Assembly: GCF_047729875.1 (NCBI RefSeq)
Contig: NZ_CP159826.1
Coordinates: forward strand, 3,100,001-3,164,000
Source: Marimicrobium sp913061115
GTDB taxonomy: Bacteria; Pseudomonadota; Gammaproteobacteria; Pseudomonadales; Halieaceae
Length of the DNA: 64,000 nucleotides
Reading direction: 5' to 3'
Shown: positions 42,261 to 51,985 of the stretch, piece after piece
Layout of the letters: each line of letters begins with the position of its first letter
Position numbering within the stretch: the first letter of the stretch is position 1
Notes under the pieces: generated by a model
What the model saw: only the letters and a program-made list of their open reading frames with translations
What the model was told of the DNA's origin: nothing
The model's database searches: none
Made by a program: the position numbers and the translations under genes

Positions 42261-43277
42261 TCAGACGTACCCCCGAGGGTTTTCCTCCTGCCAGTGCCAG
42301 GCGTCTTCACACATTTTCGCCAGACCACGCGAAGCCTTCCACTTTAAGAGTGCCTGTGCTAATCCGGGGTCGGCCCAACACGTGGCGATATCACCCGGTC
42401 GCCGGTCCACAATTTCATAAGGTATAGCCCGCCCGCTAGCGCATTCAAAGGCGCTCACCATCTCCAGCACCGACACCCCATTGCCGGTTCCCAGGTTGAT
42501 AGTATGCAGACCAGGTCTGTCGCAAATATAATCCAGCGCTGACACATGCCCTTCCACCAGGTCCATCACATGAATATAGTCCCGAACACCGGTGCCGTCC
42601 GGGGTCGCATAGTCCCCTCCAAAAATCCGTAATTTATCACGCTGTCCTACGGCCACCTGCGCGACAAAAGGCATCAAATTGTTAGGGAACCCCTGAGGGT
42701 CCTCGCCAATAAGGCCGCTTGGATGTGCACCTACCGGGTTAAAATAACGCAGCCGGCCAATACTCCACTTCGGGTTTGCGTCCTGCCAGTCCGCCAGAAT
42801 ATGCTCTACCATAAGCTTGGTGCGGCCATAGGGATTGGTCGGCGCAAGCGGAAAGTTCTCTCGAATAGGGACCGAAGCAGGGTCACCATACACCGTCGCC
42901 GAGGAGGAAAAGACCATATTCCTAACCCCTGCCTGTTGCATCGCCGCCAGTAGAATGAGCGAGCCCGCTACATTGTTATCGTAATACTCCAGCGGCTGAT
43001 CGACCGACTCACCCACCGCCTTCAGACCGGCGAAGTGTAATACGGCAACAACCGTATGGGCCTGGAAAATCCGGTCCAGGCAATCACGGTCTCGAACATC
43101 CCCGTGTATGAAGGTCGGTTTCGTGGCACAGATCTTCTGCAACCGCTCTAGTGCTAGCGCACTACCATTGCACAGATTATCCAGTACCACTACTTCATAA
43201 CCCGCCTCTATCAGCGCGACACAAGCGTGGCTGCCAATATACCCTGCGCCACCTGTCACCAATACAGTACGAGTCAT
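42261..43277 (-). CDS. galE: UDP-glucose 4-epimerase GalE
   Basis: The 338-residue extended SDR has the NAD-binding motif TGGAGYIGSH at the N-terminus, VLDNLCNGS, HFAGLKAVGESV, SSSATVYG, the catalytic Tyr-x-x-x-Lys in NPYGRTKLMVE, RYFNPVGAHPSG, and GVRDYIHVMDLVEGH. It interconverts UDP-glucose and UDP-galactose. Length and motifs match GalE. It is divergent from the UDP-glucuronate epimerase gene, with 168 bases between them. Confidence 0.96.
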   Translation of the reverse strand: MTRTVLVTGGAGYIGSHACVALIEAGYEVVVLDNLCNGSALALERLQKICATKPTFIHGDVRDRDCLDRIFQAHTVVAVLHFAGLKAVGESVDQPLEYYDNNVAGSLILLAAMQQAGVRNMVFSSSATVYGDPASVPIRENFPLAPTNPYGRTKLMVEHILADWQDANPKWSIGRLRYFNPVGAHPSGLIGEDPQGFPNNLMPFVAQVAVGQRDKLRIFGGDYATPDGTGVRDYIHVMDLVEGHVSALDYICDRPGLHTINLGTGNGVSVLEMVSAFECASGRAIPYEIVDRRPGDIATCWADPGLAQALLKWKASRGLAKMCEDAWHWQEENPRGYV

Positions 43278-43445
43278 GGAGTTAATCCTGAAGGTTGATT
43301 TGAGTTAAGCAGCAAAAGTATAACCGATTGGCGGCGGAGGGAAACCCACAAGCACTCCACCCACACAAATCTCGATTGATTACATGAAATAACGCACAAA
43401 ACCCTCTATTATGTTCCGACAAAAGATCAACGGCAGGACATTCCA

Positions 43446-44462
43446 ATGCACATACTTGTGACCGGCTCGGCCGGATTTATCGGCTATCACCTCAGTGAGA
43501 AATTACTGGCGCGCGGTGACACCGTCACGGGCTTGGACAATCTCAATGATTATTACGAGGTTAGCCTAAAGGAAGCCCGATTGGATCGACTGAAGACTCA
43601 GCCCGCCTTCACTTTCATCCGCGCTGACCTTCAGGACAGGCCAGCCCTGGAGGCATTGTTTACCGAAAATAATTTTGATGCCGTTATCAATCTTGCTGCA
43701 CAAGCGGGAGTGCGCTATTCGCTGGAAAATCCCCACGCCTATATCGACAGTAACGTTGTAGGGTTTACCAATATTCTGGAATGCTGCCGTCACCACAAGA
43801 TAGGGCACCTCGTGTACGCAAGCAGTAGCTCTGTCTATGGCATGAACGCTTCGATGCCGTTCTCTGTACATGACAATGTTGATCATCCGATTTCACTTTA
43901 TGCAGCAACCAAAAAAGCTAACGAGTTGATGGCCCACACATATTCACACCTTTACAATCTTCCCACCACGGGCCTGCGGTTTTTCACCGTTTACGGCCCC
44001 TGGGGGCGACCCGATATGGCGCTGTTCCTATTTACCAAGGCCATACTCACGGGGGAGCCAATCCAGGTATTTAACAACGGCAAGATGCAGCGAGATTTCA
44101 CCTATATCGACGACATCGTCGAAGGCATCATTCGGGTCACTGACAAGCCGGCCACCCCCAATCCAGACTGGGATGCGGCATCACCCGATCCTGGCACCAG
44201 CAGCGCTCCCTACCGACTCTACAATATTGGTAACAACAATCCGGTATCGCTGATGGATTTCATTGGCGCCATCGAAAAGGCCCTTGGCAAAACGGCAGAG
44301 AAGGAGTTTCTGCCTATGCAGCCTGGCGACGTGGCAGCGACCTACGCGGACATTGATGCGCTGATCGACTCCATCGACTACCACCCTCAAACACCGGTGC
44401 AGGATGGCATCAATAATTTCATCGCCTGGTACCTAGAACACATGCACAAGGAAACACCATGA
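43446..44462 (+). CDS. UDP-glucuronate 4-epimerase (CapI/LspL-like)
   Basis: The 338-residue extended SDR starts VTGSAGFIGYHL and has GLDNLNDYYEVSLKEARL, AAQAGVRYSLENPHAY, SSSSVYGMN, the catalytic YAATKKANE, and LRFFTVYGPWGRPDMALF with DFTYIDDIVEGI. GVRYSLENPHAY and GPWGRPDMA are the marks of CapI-type enzymes that convert UDP-glucuronate to UDP-galacturonate. The stop overlaps the start of the dehydrogenase gene (ATGA), so the two are translationally coupled and the dehydrogenase product is the epimerase substrate. Confidence 0.93.
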   Translation: MHILVTGSAGFIGYHLSEKLLARGDTVTGLDNLNDYYEVSLKEARLDRLKTQPAFTFIRADLQDRPALEALFTENNFDAVINLAAQAGVRYSLENPHAYIDSNVVGFTNILECCRHHKIGHLVYASSSSVYGMNASMPFSVHDNVDHPISLYAATKKANELMAHTYSHLYNLPTTGLRFFTVYGPWGRPDMALFLFTKAILTGEPIQVFNNGKMQRDFTYIDDIVEGIIRVTDKPATPNPDWDAASPDPGTSSAPYRLYNIGNNNPVSLMDFIGAIEKALGKTAEKEFLPMQPGDVAATYADIDALIDSIDYHPQTPVQDGINNFIAWYLEHMHKETP

Positions 44463-45763
44463 ATGTAGTAATGATTGGTGCGGGCTACGTCGGATTAGTC
44501 TCCGGCGCCTGTTTTGCTGAGTTCGGCGCGAATGTCACTTGCCTTGATATAGATGAAGGAAAGGTCAAGGCGTTGAGGAATGGCGTAATACCCATCTATG
44601 AACCCGGCCTGGATGATCTCGTACTGCGCAACGTAAAGTCGGGGCGACTGCAGTTCTCTACCCAGTTTCACGACTGGATTGGCAATGCCGACCTCGTATT
44701 TATCGCCGTAGGCACACCCTCGCGAAGAGGAGACGGGCACGCCGACTTGAAATATGTTTACGCGGCCGCCATAGAAATCGCCACGCACCTGCAGGGATAT
44801 ACCGTCATTGTAGATAAGTCCACGGTGCCGGTCGGTACCGCCCGAGAAGTCAAGAATGTCATTCAACAGGCCAACCCAAATGCAGACTTCGACGTCGCGT
44901 CCAACCCCGAGTTTTTACGGGAAGGTTCGGCCATTAACGACTTCATGCGCCCCGACCGGGTGGTGCTGGGGGTAGAGAATGAACGTGCAGCGAACCTCTT
45001 GCGCGAGCTGTACCGTCCCCTCAATCTGATCGAGGCTCCCATCCTTGTCACCGACCTAGAAAGCGCGGAGATCACTAAATACGCAGCTAACGCCTTTCTT
45101 GCCACAAAAATAAGCTTTATTAATGAAGTTGCAGAATTGTGTGAAAAGACCGGTGCTGACGTACATGCTGTGGCAAAGGGTATGGGCCTGGACGGGCGCA
45201 TTGGTAAAAAGTTTTTACACGCTGGCCCCGGCTATGGCGGATCCTGCTTTCCCAAAGACACTCTGGCGATGATCCGAATGTCACAAGAAGCGGGCGCTTC
45301 CAGCCGTATCGTGGAGGCGGTGGTTGCAGTAAATGCCGCGCAGAAATTGCGCATGGTGACAAAAATTGAGAAGGCTTTGGGCGGCAGCGTCAAGAATAAA
45401 ACCATCGCTGTTCTGGGACTTACCTTTAAACCCGAAACCGACGATATGCGCGATGCCCCCTCGCTCACTATCCTGCCTGCGCTGCTAGAGCAAGGCGCGC
45501 GCATCGTCGCCCATGACCCCGAGGGAATGGACGAGGCCCGCAATGAGCTTCCCGATACCATGGAGTATGGGGAGACCATCGAGGAAGTCGTGGAAGGCGC
45601 CGACGCAATTGTTCTGATGACGGAGTGGAATGAATACCGAGGATTAGACCTGAAAAAGTTAAAGAGCTTGATGGCCGGTGATGTTTTCGTCGACCTTAGA
45701 AATGTTTATGAAGGGCAACAGATGGAAGCATGCGGATTCAAATATAGCTGCGTAGGACGCTAA
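44459..45763 (+). CDS. ugd: UDP-glucose 6-dehydrogenase
   Basis: The 434-residue protein has MIGAGYVGLVSGACFAEFG (NAD-binding), FIAVGTPS, VDKSTVPVGTA, ASNPEFLREGSAI, the catalytic cysteine in GYGGSCFPKDT (about Cys263), and VLGLTFKPETDDMRDAPS. It oxidises UDP-glucose to UDP-glucuronate with two NAD. It is coupled to the 4-epimerase gene and lies opposite the UDP-glucuronate decarboxylase gene, so UDP-glucuronate is the branch point of this locus. Confidence 0.97.
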   Translation: MNVVMIGAGYVGLVSGACFAEFGANVTCLDIDEGKVKALRNGVIPIYEPGLDDLVLRNVKSGRLQFSTQFHDWIGNADLVFIAVGTPSRRGDGHADLKYVYAAAIEIATHLQGYTVIVDKSTVPVGTAREVKNVIQQANPNADFDVASNPEFLREGSAINDFMRPDRVVLGVENERAANLLRELYRPLNLIEAPILVTDLESAEITKYAANAFLATKISFINEVAELCEKTGADVHAVAKGMGLDGRIGKKFLHAGPGYGGSCFPKDTLAMIRMSQEAGASSRIVEAVVAVNAAQKLRMVTKIEKALGGSVKNKTIAVLGLTFKPETDDMRDAPSLTILPALLEQGARIVAHDPEGMDEARNELPDTMEYGETIEEVVEGADAIVLMTEWNEYRGLDLKKLKSLMAGDVFVDLRNVYEGQQMEACGFKYSCVGR

Positions 45764-45884
45764 GCGACTTACCATACGCTAACGTCACACAGTCGACTGG
45801 GCAGTGCTTAAAAAAGCAGTAATGCCACGATCAAGCCCTATGTAGCCGGACGCAATACTCCGCCCAGAGGCATCAAAGCGGACA

Positions 45885-46856
45885 CTAGAGCATTTTCTCA
45901 AAGTATTGAATGGCTTTACACAAACCTTCTTCGAGCTGAATTTTTGGCTCCCAATTCAATTTGGATTTTGCCTCACCGATATTGGGTTGGCGCTGCAGGG
46001 GATCGTCACTGGGCAGTGGGTGCAAAACCAGACTGGAACTCGATTGAGTCAGTTCAATCACTTTCTCGGCAAGCTCTTTAATTGTAAATTCACAGGGGTT
46101 ACCCAAGTTTATCGGTCCGGTGACTTCATCCCCGGTATCCATCAGCATCACAATACCCTCGATGAGATCATCAACGTAGCAAAAAGAACGCGTTTGGGAT
46201 CCATCGCCAAATAGCGTAATAGGCTCATTGCGCAGTGCCTGCATAATGAAATTTGACACCACCCTGCCATCACTGGGATGCATGTTAGGGCCATAGGTAT
46301 TAAAAATGCGGGCCACTTTTATCCGCAACTGATGCTGCCTGTGATAATCAAAGAAGAGTGTTTCAGCGCAACGCTTACCTTCGTCATAGCAAGAGCGCTG
46401 GCCTATGGGATTCACATGCCCCCAATAACCTTCAGGCTGAGGGTGCACTTGTGGGTCACCATACACTTCACTGGTAGACGCTTGGAATATTTTAGCCCCC
46501 GTACGCTTGGCTAAACCCAGCATATTGATCGCACCGTGCACGCTGGTTTTTGTCGTTTGTACCGGGTCGTGCTGGTAGTGTATTGGCGAAGCGGGGCACG
46601 CGAGATTGTAAATTTCGTCCACCTCAACATACAGCGGGAATGTAACGTCATGCCGCATCAATTCAAAATTATTTTTATCCAACAGTTCAGCAATATTGTC
46701 CTTACTGCCGGTAAAGAAATTATCCACACAAATGACGTCATGCCCTTGAGCGACCAATCGCCCGCATAAATGCGAACCCAAAAAACCGGCGCCACCTGTA
46801 ACGAGTATTCGCTTTCTAGAATGCATGATATTTTTATTACTTTGATTAAATCCCAT
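45885..46856 (-). CDS. UDP-glucuronate decarboxylase (UDP-xylose synthase)
   Basis: The 323-residue protein starts with VTGGAGFLGSHLCGRLV and has DNFFTGSKDNI, IYNLACPASPIHYQ, the diagnostic QASTSEVYGDP and QRSCYDEGKRCAETL (catalytic Tyr-x-x-x-Lys), FNTYGPNMHPSDGRVVSNFI and SFCYVDDLIEG. Together these identify UXS, which makes UDP-xylose from UDP-glucuronate, rather than ArnA-type enzymes. An internal ATG at 46826 would give a shorter N-terminus. It is convergent with the dehydrogenase gene. Confidence 0.95.
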   Translation of the reverse strand: MGFNQSNKNIMHSRKRILVTGGAGFLGSHLCGRLVAQGHDVICVDNFFTGSKDNIAELLDKNNFELMRHDVTFPLYVEVDEIYNLACPASPIHYQHDPVQTTKTSVHGAINMLGLAKRTGAKIFQASTSEVYGDPQVHPQPEGYWGHVNPIGQRSCYDEGKRCAETLFFDYHRQHQLRIKVARIFNTYGPNMHPSDGRVVSNFIMQALRNEPITLFGDGSQTRSFCYVDDLIEGIVMLMDTGDEVTGPINLGNPCEFTIKELAEKVIELTQSSSSLVLHPLPSDDPLQRQPNIGEAKSKLNWEPKIQLEEGLCKAIQYFEKML

Positions 46857-47087
46857 TACCGATAGTAGTGAAATTGCTGTAAGCGGGGAAGCTTTCTTGT
46901 ATCAATTTACCGGTGCTTTTGACTTTTCAGTACTAACTCCCGCCCCTAGACGTCGACACTGCGATCAGAAAATTGGCCCTCAATTACCAACAGGGCATTT
47001 AAAAAGAGGCGCTGGTTACTGCCTGTGGCCTGGAACTGTGCAATGCAGATGCATAGCGATACACTTTTTACAGTTGTGGGTAACGCC

Positions 47088-48383
47088 TCACACCTCAAAG
47101 GGGTGCCGCAGGACAATGGTCTCCACTCGATCAGGGCCCGTGGAGATAATATCAATAGGGGCTCCCACGACCTGCTCGATTTTGCGGATATAACTGCGCG
47201 CAGCCTCGGGGAGCTCGTCCAAAGTTTTCGCTCCTAGGGTTGACTCGCTCCATCCAGGGACCTCTTCGTAAACGGGCACAAGACCCTCGTAATCATCTGA
47301 ATCCATTGGATTTGACACTGGATTGCCGTCCTTGTTGATATAGCCCACACAGATACTGATCGTCTCAAGTCCGTCCAGTACATCCAGTTTAGTGAGACAC
47401 AAGCCACTGATAGAGTTAATGTTGACGGCAGTGCGCAAGGCCACCGCATCAAACCAGCCGCAACGGCGCGGACGGCCGGTAGTCGCACCAAACTCGTGAC
47501 CCCTTTTGGCGAGGTACTCGCCAGTAGCATCAAATAATTCAGTGGGAAATGGGCCTGACCCCACCCGTGTCGTATAGGCTTTGGTTATACCCAGCACGTA
47601 GTCGAGGTAAAGCGGACCAAAACCGGAGCCCGTTGCAGTTCCACCTGCGGTGGTGTTGGAACTCGTCACAAAGGGGTAAGTGCCATGGTCGATATCAAGC
47701 AGGGAACCCTGAGCGCCTTCGAACATTATATTGGTTCCAGCCTTACGGTATGCATGGAGGAGAGACGTCACATCATCCATCATTGGCAGTAACTCCCTAC
47801 CCATCTCCAGCGATTCGGTCAGCACCTTTTCTACATTTAGCGGTTCGACCTGATAATATTTCTCTAGGAAAAAGTTATGGTATTCCATCACGTCCCGCAA
47901 CTTTCGCGTGAAGCGCTGTTCATCCTGCAGGTCTCCCAGGCGCAGTCCTCGTCGGCCGGCCTTATCTTCATAGGCAGGCCCAATACCTCGGCCGGTGGTG
48001 CCAATTTTTTCGTTGCCACGCTTGGACTCGCGAGCCTGATCGAGAGCGACATGGTAGGGCAGGATTAGCGGACAGGCGGGTGATATTTTCAGGCGATCAC
48101 GCACTGGCACACCCTTGGCCTCCAACTCGCCGATTTCCTTGAGAGCGGCCTCAGGCGACAAGACCACGCCATTGCCGATCAGACATGCCACATTTTCCCG
48201 CAGAATACCTGAAGGAATGAGATGCAATATCGTTTTCTCACCCTCAATGACCAGCGTATGTCCGGCGTTATGCCCGCCCTGGAAGCGCACCACTGCACCG
48301 GCCTGATCGGTCAGCAAATCGACGATCTTGCCCTTGCCTTCATCACCCCACTGGGTGCCCAGGACTACTACATTTTTACTCAT
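47088..48383 (-). CDS. purA: Adenylosuccinate synthetase
   Basis: The 431-residue enzyme has the P-loop variant GTQWGDEGKGKIVD, QGGHNAGHT, GRGIGPAYEDK, EGAQGSLLDIDHGTYPFVTSSN and GRPRRCGWFD. It uses GTP to join IMP and aspartate on the way to AMP. Full length and start (MSKNVVVLGTQWG) fit the family. It is the last gene of the hfq-hflX-type operon, 54 bases after hisZ. Confidence 0.98.
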   Translation of the reverse strand: MSKNVVVLGTQWGDEGKGKIVDLLTDQAGAVVRFQGGHNAGHTLVIEGEKTILHLIPSGILRENVACLIGNGVVLSPEAALKEIGELEAKGVPVRDRLKISPACPLILPYHVALDQARESKRGNEKIGTTGRGIGPAYEDKAGRRGLRLGDLQDEQRFTRKLRDVMEYHNFFLEKYYQVEPLNVEKVLTESLEMGRELLPMMDDVTSLLHAYRKAGTNIMFEGAQGSLLDIDHGTYPFVTSSNTTAGGTATGSGFGPLYLDYVLGITKAYTTRVGSGPFPTELFDATGEYLAKRGHEFGATTGRPRRCGWFDAVALRTAVNINSISGLCLTKLDVLDGLETISICVGYINKDGNPVSNPMDSDDYEGLVPVYEEVPGWSESTLGAKTLDELPEAARSYIRKIEQVVGAPIDIISTGPDRVETIVLRHPFEV

Positions 48384-48437
48384 TGACTAGGCTCTTGTAT
48401 TGAATTTGGTTGCGGTTTACGTACGCAGGGCACAGCC

Positions 48438-49631
48438 CTACTCGCTGTCTTTTAAGCTTAGGGGCTTTACCTGCCAATGGCCATCGCATTCAACAAGATG
48501 GCGGTCACATTGCGGATCCGGCGAACCTGACAGACAGTTGATAACCACCTCTCCTTCAGCTCGCAATTCTCGTACCCGTAAATTCAGCGCTGGATCATCT
48601 GCATTCGGCAGACTAATAGCGTGCTGACTAGCAGAAGTCGTTGGCAGCATTGCCATTAAGGACTTCAGGTCGGTGGCAAAACCGGTTGCCGGTCTGGCTC
48701 TGCCAAATACAGCACCCACATCGTTATACCGACCGCCATTCGCAAGAGCCTGGCCACAACCAACAACATAAGCGGCAAACACCAAACCGGTATGGTAGTG
48801 GTAGCCACGCAATTCAGACAAATCAAAGTATATATCCAGCTCGGGCGACTGCTGACGAAGTTTGCAGGCGACCTCCTGCAAGGCATTGATGCCCATCAGG
48901 GCGCCTGGAACTGCGTCAGCAAACAGAGACCGCGCGGCTTCCAGCACGGTCTCGTCTCCGTGTAAATCCACTAGAGCGATAATGAGTGAAGCGATATCGG
49001 GCTCTACACCGACAAGGGCAAGGTTTAAATCAGGCACTGACTTGCGCTGCAGTGCGTCAAATACAGTTGCCTCTTGCTCACAACTGAGGCCGGCAGTTGC
49101 CAGCACAGCCTCGTAGATGCCCACATGCCCAAGATCCAGAGTGATGTCGAAAAGGCCAGCAGTTTCCAGCGTCGCCAACATAAGGCGCACAATTTCGACA
49201 TCAGCCCCAAGGCTATCGTCACCGTAGAGCTCAGCGCCCAATTGGATTGGCGACCGCGAGGCCATCAGAGACTTGGGACGCGTGTGTAAAGTAGACCCGG
49301 CGTAGCACAAACGGGTAACGCCATTCTCTGCCAAGCTGTGGGCGTCAATTCGCGCGACCTGAGTCGTTATGTCCGCACGAATCCCCAGAGTGCGACCACT
49401 AAATTGGTCTGTAAGCTTGAAGGTAAGCAGGTCGAGATCCTCACCCAAACCCACCAGCAGGGATTCGGTGAACTCCATGAGAGGTGGGATTACCAAGCGG
49501 TATCCCCAGCTGCGATACAAGTCCAGCAGAGCACGGCGCAGGTTTTCAACAGCCTCAGCCTGGCCCGGAAGAACCTCTTCCATCCCATCAGGAAGCTGCC
49601 AGTGATCGACCCTTGTCATTTTATTTAACAA
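48438..49631 (-). CDS. hisZ: ATP phosphoribosyltransferase regulatory subunit HisZ
   Basis: The 397-residue protein is a histidyl-tRNA-synthetase-like paralogue: WQLPDGMEEVLPGQA, RADITTQVARID, RLCYAGSTLHTRPKS, and a C-terminal region with AYVVGCGQALANGGRYND in place of a full aminoacylation core; the HisRS anticodon-binding domain is absent. HisZ activates short-form HisG in histidine synthesis, so a short HisG should be encoded elsewhere. Only 3 bases separate it from the DUF2065 gene. Confidence 0.95.
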   Translation of the reverse strand: MLNKMTRVDHWQLPDGMEEVLPGQAEAVENLRRALLDLYRSWGYRLVIPPLMEFTESLLVGLGEDLDLLTFKLTDQFSGRTLGIRADITTQVARIDAHSLAENGVTRLCYAGSTLHTRPKSLMASRSPIQLGAELYGDDSLGADVEIVRLMLATLETAGLFDITLDLGHVGIYEAVLATAGLSCEQEATVFDALQRKSVPDLNLALVGVEPDIASLIIALVDLHGDETVLEAARSLFADAVPGALMGINALQEVACKLRQQSPELDIYFDLSELRGYHYHTGLVFAAYVVGCGQALANGGRYNDVGAVFGRARPATGFATDLKSLMAMLPTTSASQHAISLPNADDPALNLRVRELRAEGEVVINCLSGSPDPQCDRHLVECDGHWQVKPLSLKDSE

Positions 49632-49634
49632 ACC

Positions 49635-49826
49635 CTAATGCATCAAATACAATATAACGACACCGAACAGCATGCTGCCTAGGCCAACATTGCGGATCAT
49701 CCGGTCATCCATCTGCTCCACCATTACAAGCATGGTGCGCCAGCGATTTGGGCTGATGAACGGCAGCATCCCTTCGATAATAAATACCAAAGCAATCGCT
49801 ACCGGAAGTACCTGCCAAAAGTCCAC
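49635..49826 (-). CDS. DUF2065 small inner-membrane protein (YjeT-like)
   Basis: The 63-residue protein has two transmembrane helices (LPVAIALVFIIEGMLPFI and GLGSMLFGVVILYLM) with the family motif P-x-x-W-R near residue 32 (SPNRWRTM). DUF2065 genes regularly stand between hflC and purA or hisZ, as here. Its function is unknown. Confidence 0.93.
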   Translation of the reverse strand: MDFWQVLPVAIALVFIIEGMLPFISPNRWRTMLVMVEQMDDRMIRNVGLGSMLFGVVILYLMH

Positions 49827-49847
49827 ATACGCTCCTGGCTAAATCAG

Positions 49848-50723
49848 CTACTTCCCGCCTTTAGGGTCTTTCAGATACCGAAAAAACTCGCTATCGGGCT
49901 GCAGTAACATAATGTCGCCGTTGCCCCGAAAAGCATCCTGATAAGCTCTGAGGCTGCGCGTAAAGGAGTAAAACTCGGGATCTTGGGTAAATGCCTCCGC
50001 GTAAGTCGCTGTGGCAGTGGCATCACCCTCACCACGAATCAGCTCCGAATCGCGGTAAGCGTTGGCCTCCAGCACCGTGACCTCCCGATCAGCCGCCGCA
50101 CGAATACCCTCTCCCAGCTCCTGTCCTTGAGAGCGGTGTTCGCGCGCCTCTTTCTCTCGCTCAGCGTTCATGCGCCTATAGACAGACTCGGACACATCCG
50201 GCGGAAGATCAATCTGCTTCACACGCACATCAACAACTTCGACACCCAGCTCTTGTTGAGCAACAATCGTCATTTCCTCTGTCAGCGTTTGCATTAACTC
50301 ATCACGCTCACCAGAGACCACTTCCTGAATCGTACGGATGGCAACCTGGTTGCGTAAGCCGTTATTAATCCGCTGTGCCAACAGCGCCATTGCCCTCGAT
50401 TCTTCACCGTTGGTGGCCGTGTAAAACTTCTCCGTGTCAGACACCTTAAACTTCGCATAGGAGTCCACGATCAACGCTTTCTTTTCCTGCGTAAAAAAGC
50501 GCTCAGGTGTTGAATCTACGGTCAAAACTCGACCATCGAATTTTCGCACGTTGTTTACAAAAGGAACTTTTACATGCAGGCCCGGCTCAATATTAGGATT
50601 AACCACCTCGCCAAACCGCAACAGGACACCGCGCTCTGTTTCTTTGATCACATACAACGACTTGCTGACAATTAGCAACAGAGACAGCGCAATAAAAATA
50701 AATACCACATTACGTCCAGACAT
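49848..50723 (-). CDS. hflC: HflC, FtsH-regulating SPFH-domain membrane protein
   Basis: The 291-residue protein has one N-terminal helix (VVFIFIALSLLLIVSKSLYVI) followed by an SPFH/band 7 domain (ERGVLLRFGEVVNPNIEPGLHVKVPFVNNVRKFD) and a coiled-coil Glu/Arg-rich region (MNAEREKEAREHRSQG). With HflK it forms a periplasm-exposed complex that controls the FtsH protease. It lies 2 bases behind hflK. Confidence 0.97.
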   Translation of the reverse strand: MSGRNVVFIFIALSLLLIVSKSLYVIKETERGVLLRFGEVVNPNIEPGLHVKVPFVNNVRKFDGRVLTVDSTPERFFTQEKKALIVDSYAKFKVSDTEKFYTATNGEESRAMALLAQRINNGLRNQVAIRTIQEVVSGERDELMQTLTEEMTIVAQQELGVEVVDVRVKQIDLPPDVSESVYRRMNAEREKEAREHRSQGQELGEGIRAAADREVTVLEANAYRDSELIRGEGDATATATYAEAFTQDPEFYSFTRSLRAYQDAFRGNGDIMLLQPDSEFFRYLKDPKGGK

Positions 50724-50725
50724 GT

Positions 50726-51904
50726 TTATCGCCCTCCCCTGCGGCCATCGGTCACCGCGGCATCATTGCGCAGCTGCTCGGTGACTGCGTTAGTCAATTC
50801 TCGAATGTTGGAGCTGTTCACATCGAACCCACCCCCGGAGTTGGTGCGCTGGCTACGCTCGGCCAGTTTGTCCAATGGCAGGTACATCATGTTGCTGCCG
50901 CCATCGACATCGACCATCACCTTGCTGGTTTCAGAGTACACCTTCTGCACCGCATCGAGATACAGACGTTCGCGAGTCACCGCGGGTGACTTCTGATACT
51001 CCGTCAGCAGCTTAGTAAAACGCTCGGCTTCACCCTCTGCATTGGCGATAACTTGTTGTTTATAGGCATTGGCTTCCTCGATCTGACGCTGAGCACCGCC
51101 GCGAGCCTCAGGGACCACGCCATTGGCGTAGGCCTGCGCTTCGTTTTGTACACGCTCCTCATCTTCACGGGCCTTGATCACGTCATCAAACGCGGCTTGG
51201 ACCTGGGTGGGCGGCTTAGATTCGTCAACCGTCACCTTACTGACTAGTATGCCTGTGTGATACAGATTGATGTACTCCTGAAGCCGTCGCTGCACATCAA
51301 CTGCGATCTGCGCACGCCCTTCCGTGAGCACCATGTTCATACTAATCCCACCCACTACATGGCGCAGCGCACTCTGAGCGGCATGCTGTAGCGAACGTTC
51401 AGGGTCCCGTACCTTGAGTACAAAATCAACGGGATTGTCGATGACGTATTGCACTGACAGCTGCACTTCAACGATATTTTCATCTTGGGTAAGCATGATT
51501 TCGCGCAAGCTGATGGAGCGAACCTTGGTGACATTCAACAAGGTTACATCATCGATAATGGGCGGATTCCACTGCAATCCGGGCTGCACGGTATCGTAAT
51601 ACTTGCCAAAACGCAGTACGACACCGCGTTGCTGTTGGTCGACCTGATAGACTCCCATGACCGCCCACACCAACAACGCTAAGACCACCAACACCACCAC
51701 CACCGCGCCGGAGAAGGCAGGGCTACTCGCCCCGCTGGATGAGCCACCCCCACTGCCACTGCCACCGCCGCCGAACAGGCCTTGCAGCTTGGCTTGCAGA
51801 TTTTTTAGTACTTCATCCAGATCAGGCGGCCCTTGATTGCTGTTGTTGCCACCCCAGGGATCCTTGGGTTTATTGCTACCACCCGTCGGTTCATTCCAGG
51901 CCAT
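50726..51904 (-). CDS. hflK: HflK, FtsH-regulating SPFH-domain membrane protein
   Basis: The 392-residue protein has the Gly/Pro/Asn-rich cytoplasmic N-terminus usual for HflK (PKDPWGGNNSNQGPPDLD), one transmembrane helix (about 68-95), an SPFH domain (DQQQRGVVLRFGKYYDTVQPGLQWNPP), and a coiled-coil region with YQKSPAVTRERLYLDAVQKV. It acts as a complex with HflC. The Ser/Gly repeat GGGGSGSGGGSSSG before the helix is a flexible linker. Confidence 0.97.
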   Translation of the reverse strand: MAWNEPTGGSNKPKDPWGGNNSNQGPPDLDEVLKNLQAKLQGLFGGGGSGSGGGSSSGASSPAFSGAVVVVLVVLALLVWAVMGVYQVDQQQRGVVLRFGKYYDTVQPGLQWNPPIIDDVTLLNVTKVRSISLREIMLTQDENIVEVQLSVQYVIDNPVDFVLKVRDPERSLQHAAQSALRHVVGGISMNMVLTEGRAQIAVDVQRRLQEYINLYHTGILVSKVTVDESKPPTQVQAAFDDVIKAREDEERVQNEAQAYANGVVPEARGGAQRQIEEANAYKQQVIANAEGEAERFTKLLTEYQKSPAVTRERLYLDAVQKVYSETSKVMVDVDGGSNMMYLPLDKLAERSQRTNSGGGFDVNSSNIRELTNAVTEQLRNDAAVTDGRRGGR

Positions 51905-51985
51905 AACTCACTCCTAATTTAAACAATGAAAATAGTTTACCAAATTTTTTGCTCAGGGTACGCAGTAGCGGCACTTTGCCGACAA

